DNA from: Thermodesulfobacteriota bacterium
Lineage (GTDB): Bacteria; Desulfobacterota; S145-22
Length of the DNA: 5,374 nt
Assembly: GCA_024763435.1 (NCBI GenBank)
Contig: JANTFN010000139.1
Location: 1 to 5,374, forward strand
Direction: 5' to 3'
Positions 5,368 to 5,374 of this stretch are shown in pieces; within the stretch, counting starts at the first letter, position 1, and each line of letters begins with the position of its first letter. A program made the position numbers and the translations under genes. The notes below the pieces were generated by a model that was given only the letters and a program-made list of their open reading frames with translations, ran no database searches and was not told where the DNA came from.

Positions 5368-5374
5368 TGAAAAA

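Overview
The window holds three complete genes and one partial gene, all on the minus strand, so transcription runs from high to low coordinates. The base composition, a LivK-type solute-binding protein, an exported MsrA-MsrB fusion and an XRE-cupin regulator suggest a Gram-negative, possibly Desulfobacterota-like anaerobe. That placement is inference from protein style only; no rRNA or other phylogenetic marker is present.

Layout from right to left. At 4169-5299 is an exported methionine sulfoxide reductase fusion (MsrA then MsrB) with its own promoter near the right edge. At 3469-4020 is a 183-residue helix-turn-helix/cupin regulator that starts at a GTG behind a near-perfect Shine-Dalgarno sequence, with a TTGACA-type promoter candidate just upstream. 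At 1476-3401 is a full-length 641-residue transketolase; the 67-bp gap before it contains a short GC hairpin and an imperfect palindrome that could be an operator. At 1-888 is the N-terminal 296 residues of a branched-chain amino acid/amide-type ABC transporter periplasmic binding protein, cut by the window edge.

The 587-bp stretch at 889-1475 has no conventional gene and is the least ordinary part of the window. It carries a nested inverted repeat (992-1160) whose loop holds a strong minus-strand sigma70-type promoter (TTGCAA, 17 bp, TATAAT with an extended TG). The predicted transcription start falls on the ATG of a 31-codon ORF, and the ORF's codons form the left arm of the repeat. The promoter is also well placed to drive the binding-protein gene.

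Functional reading: the four genes do not form an obvious single pathway. MsrAB repairs oxidised envelope proteins, the transketolase serves the non-oxidative pentose phosphate pathway, and the binding protein feeds an importer. The regulator may act on the transketolase that follows it, on its own promoter, or on both. No complete undescribed system is demonstrable here; the nested repeat element is the best candidate for something new.
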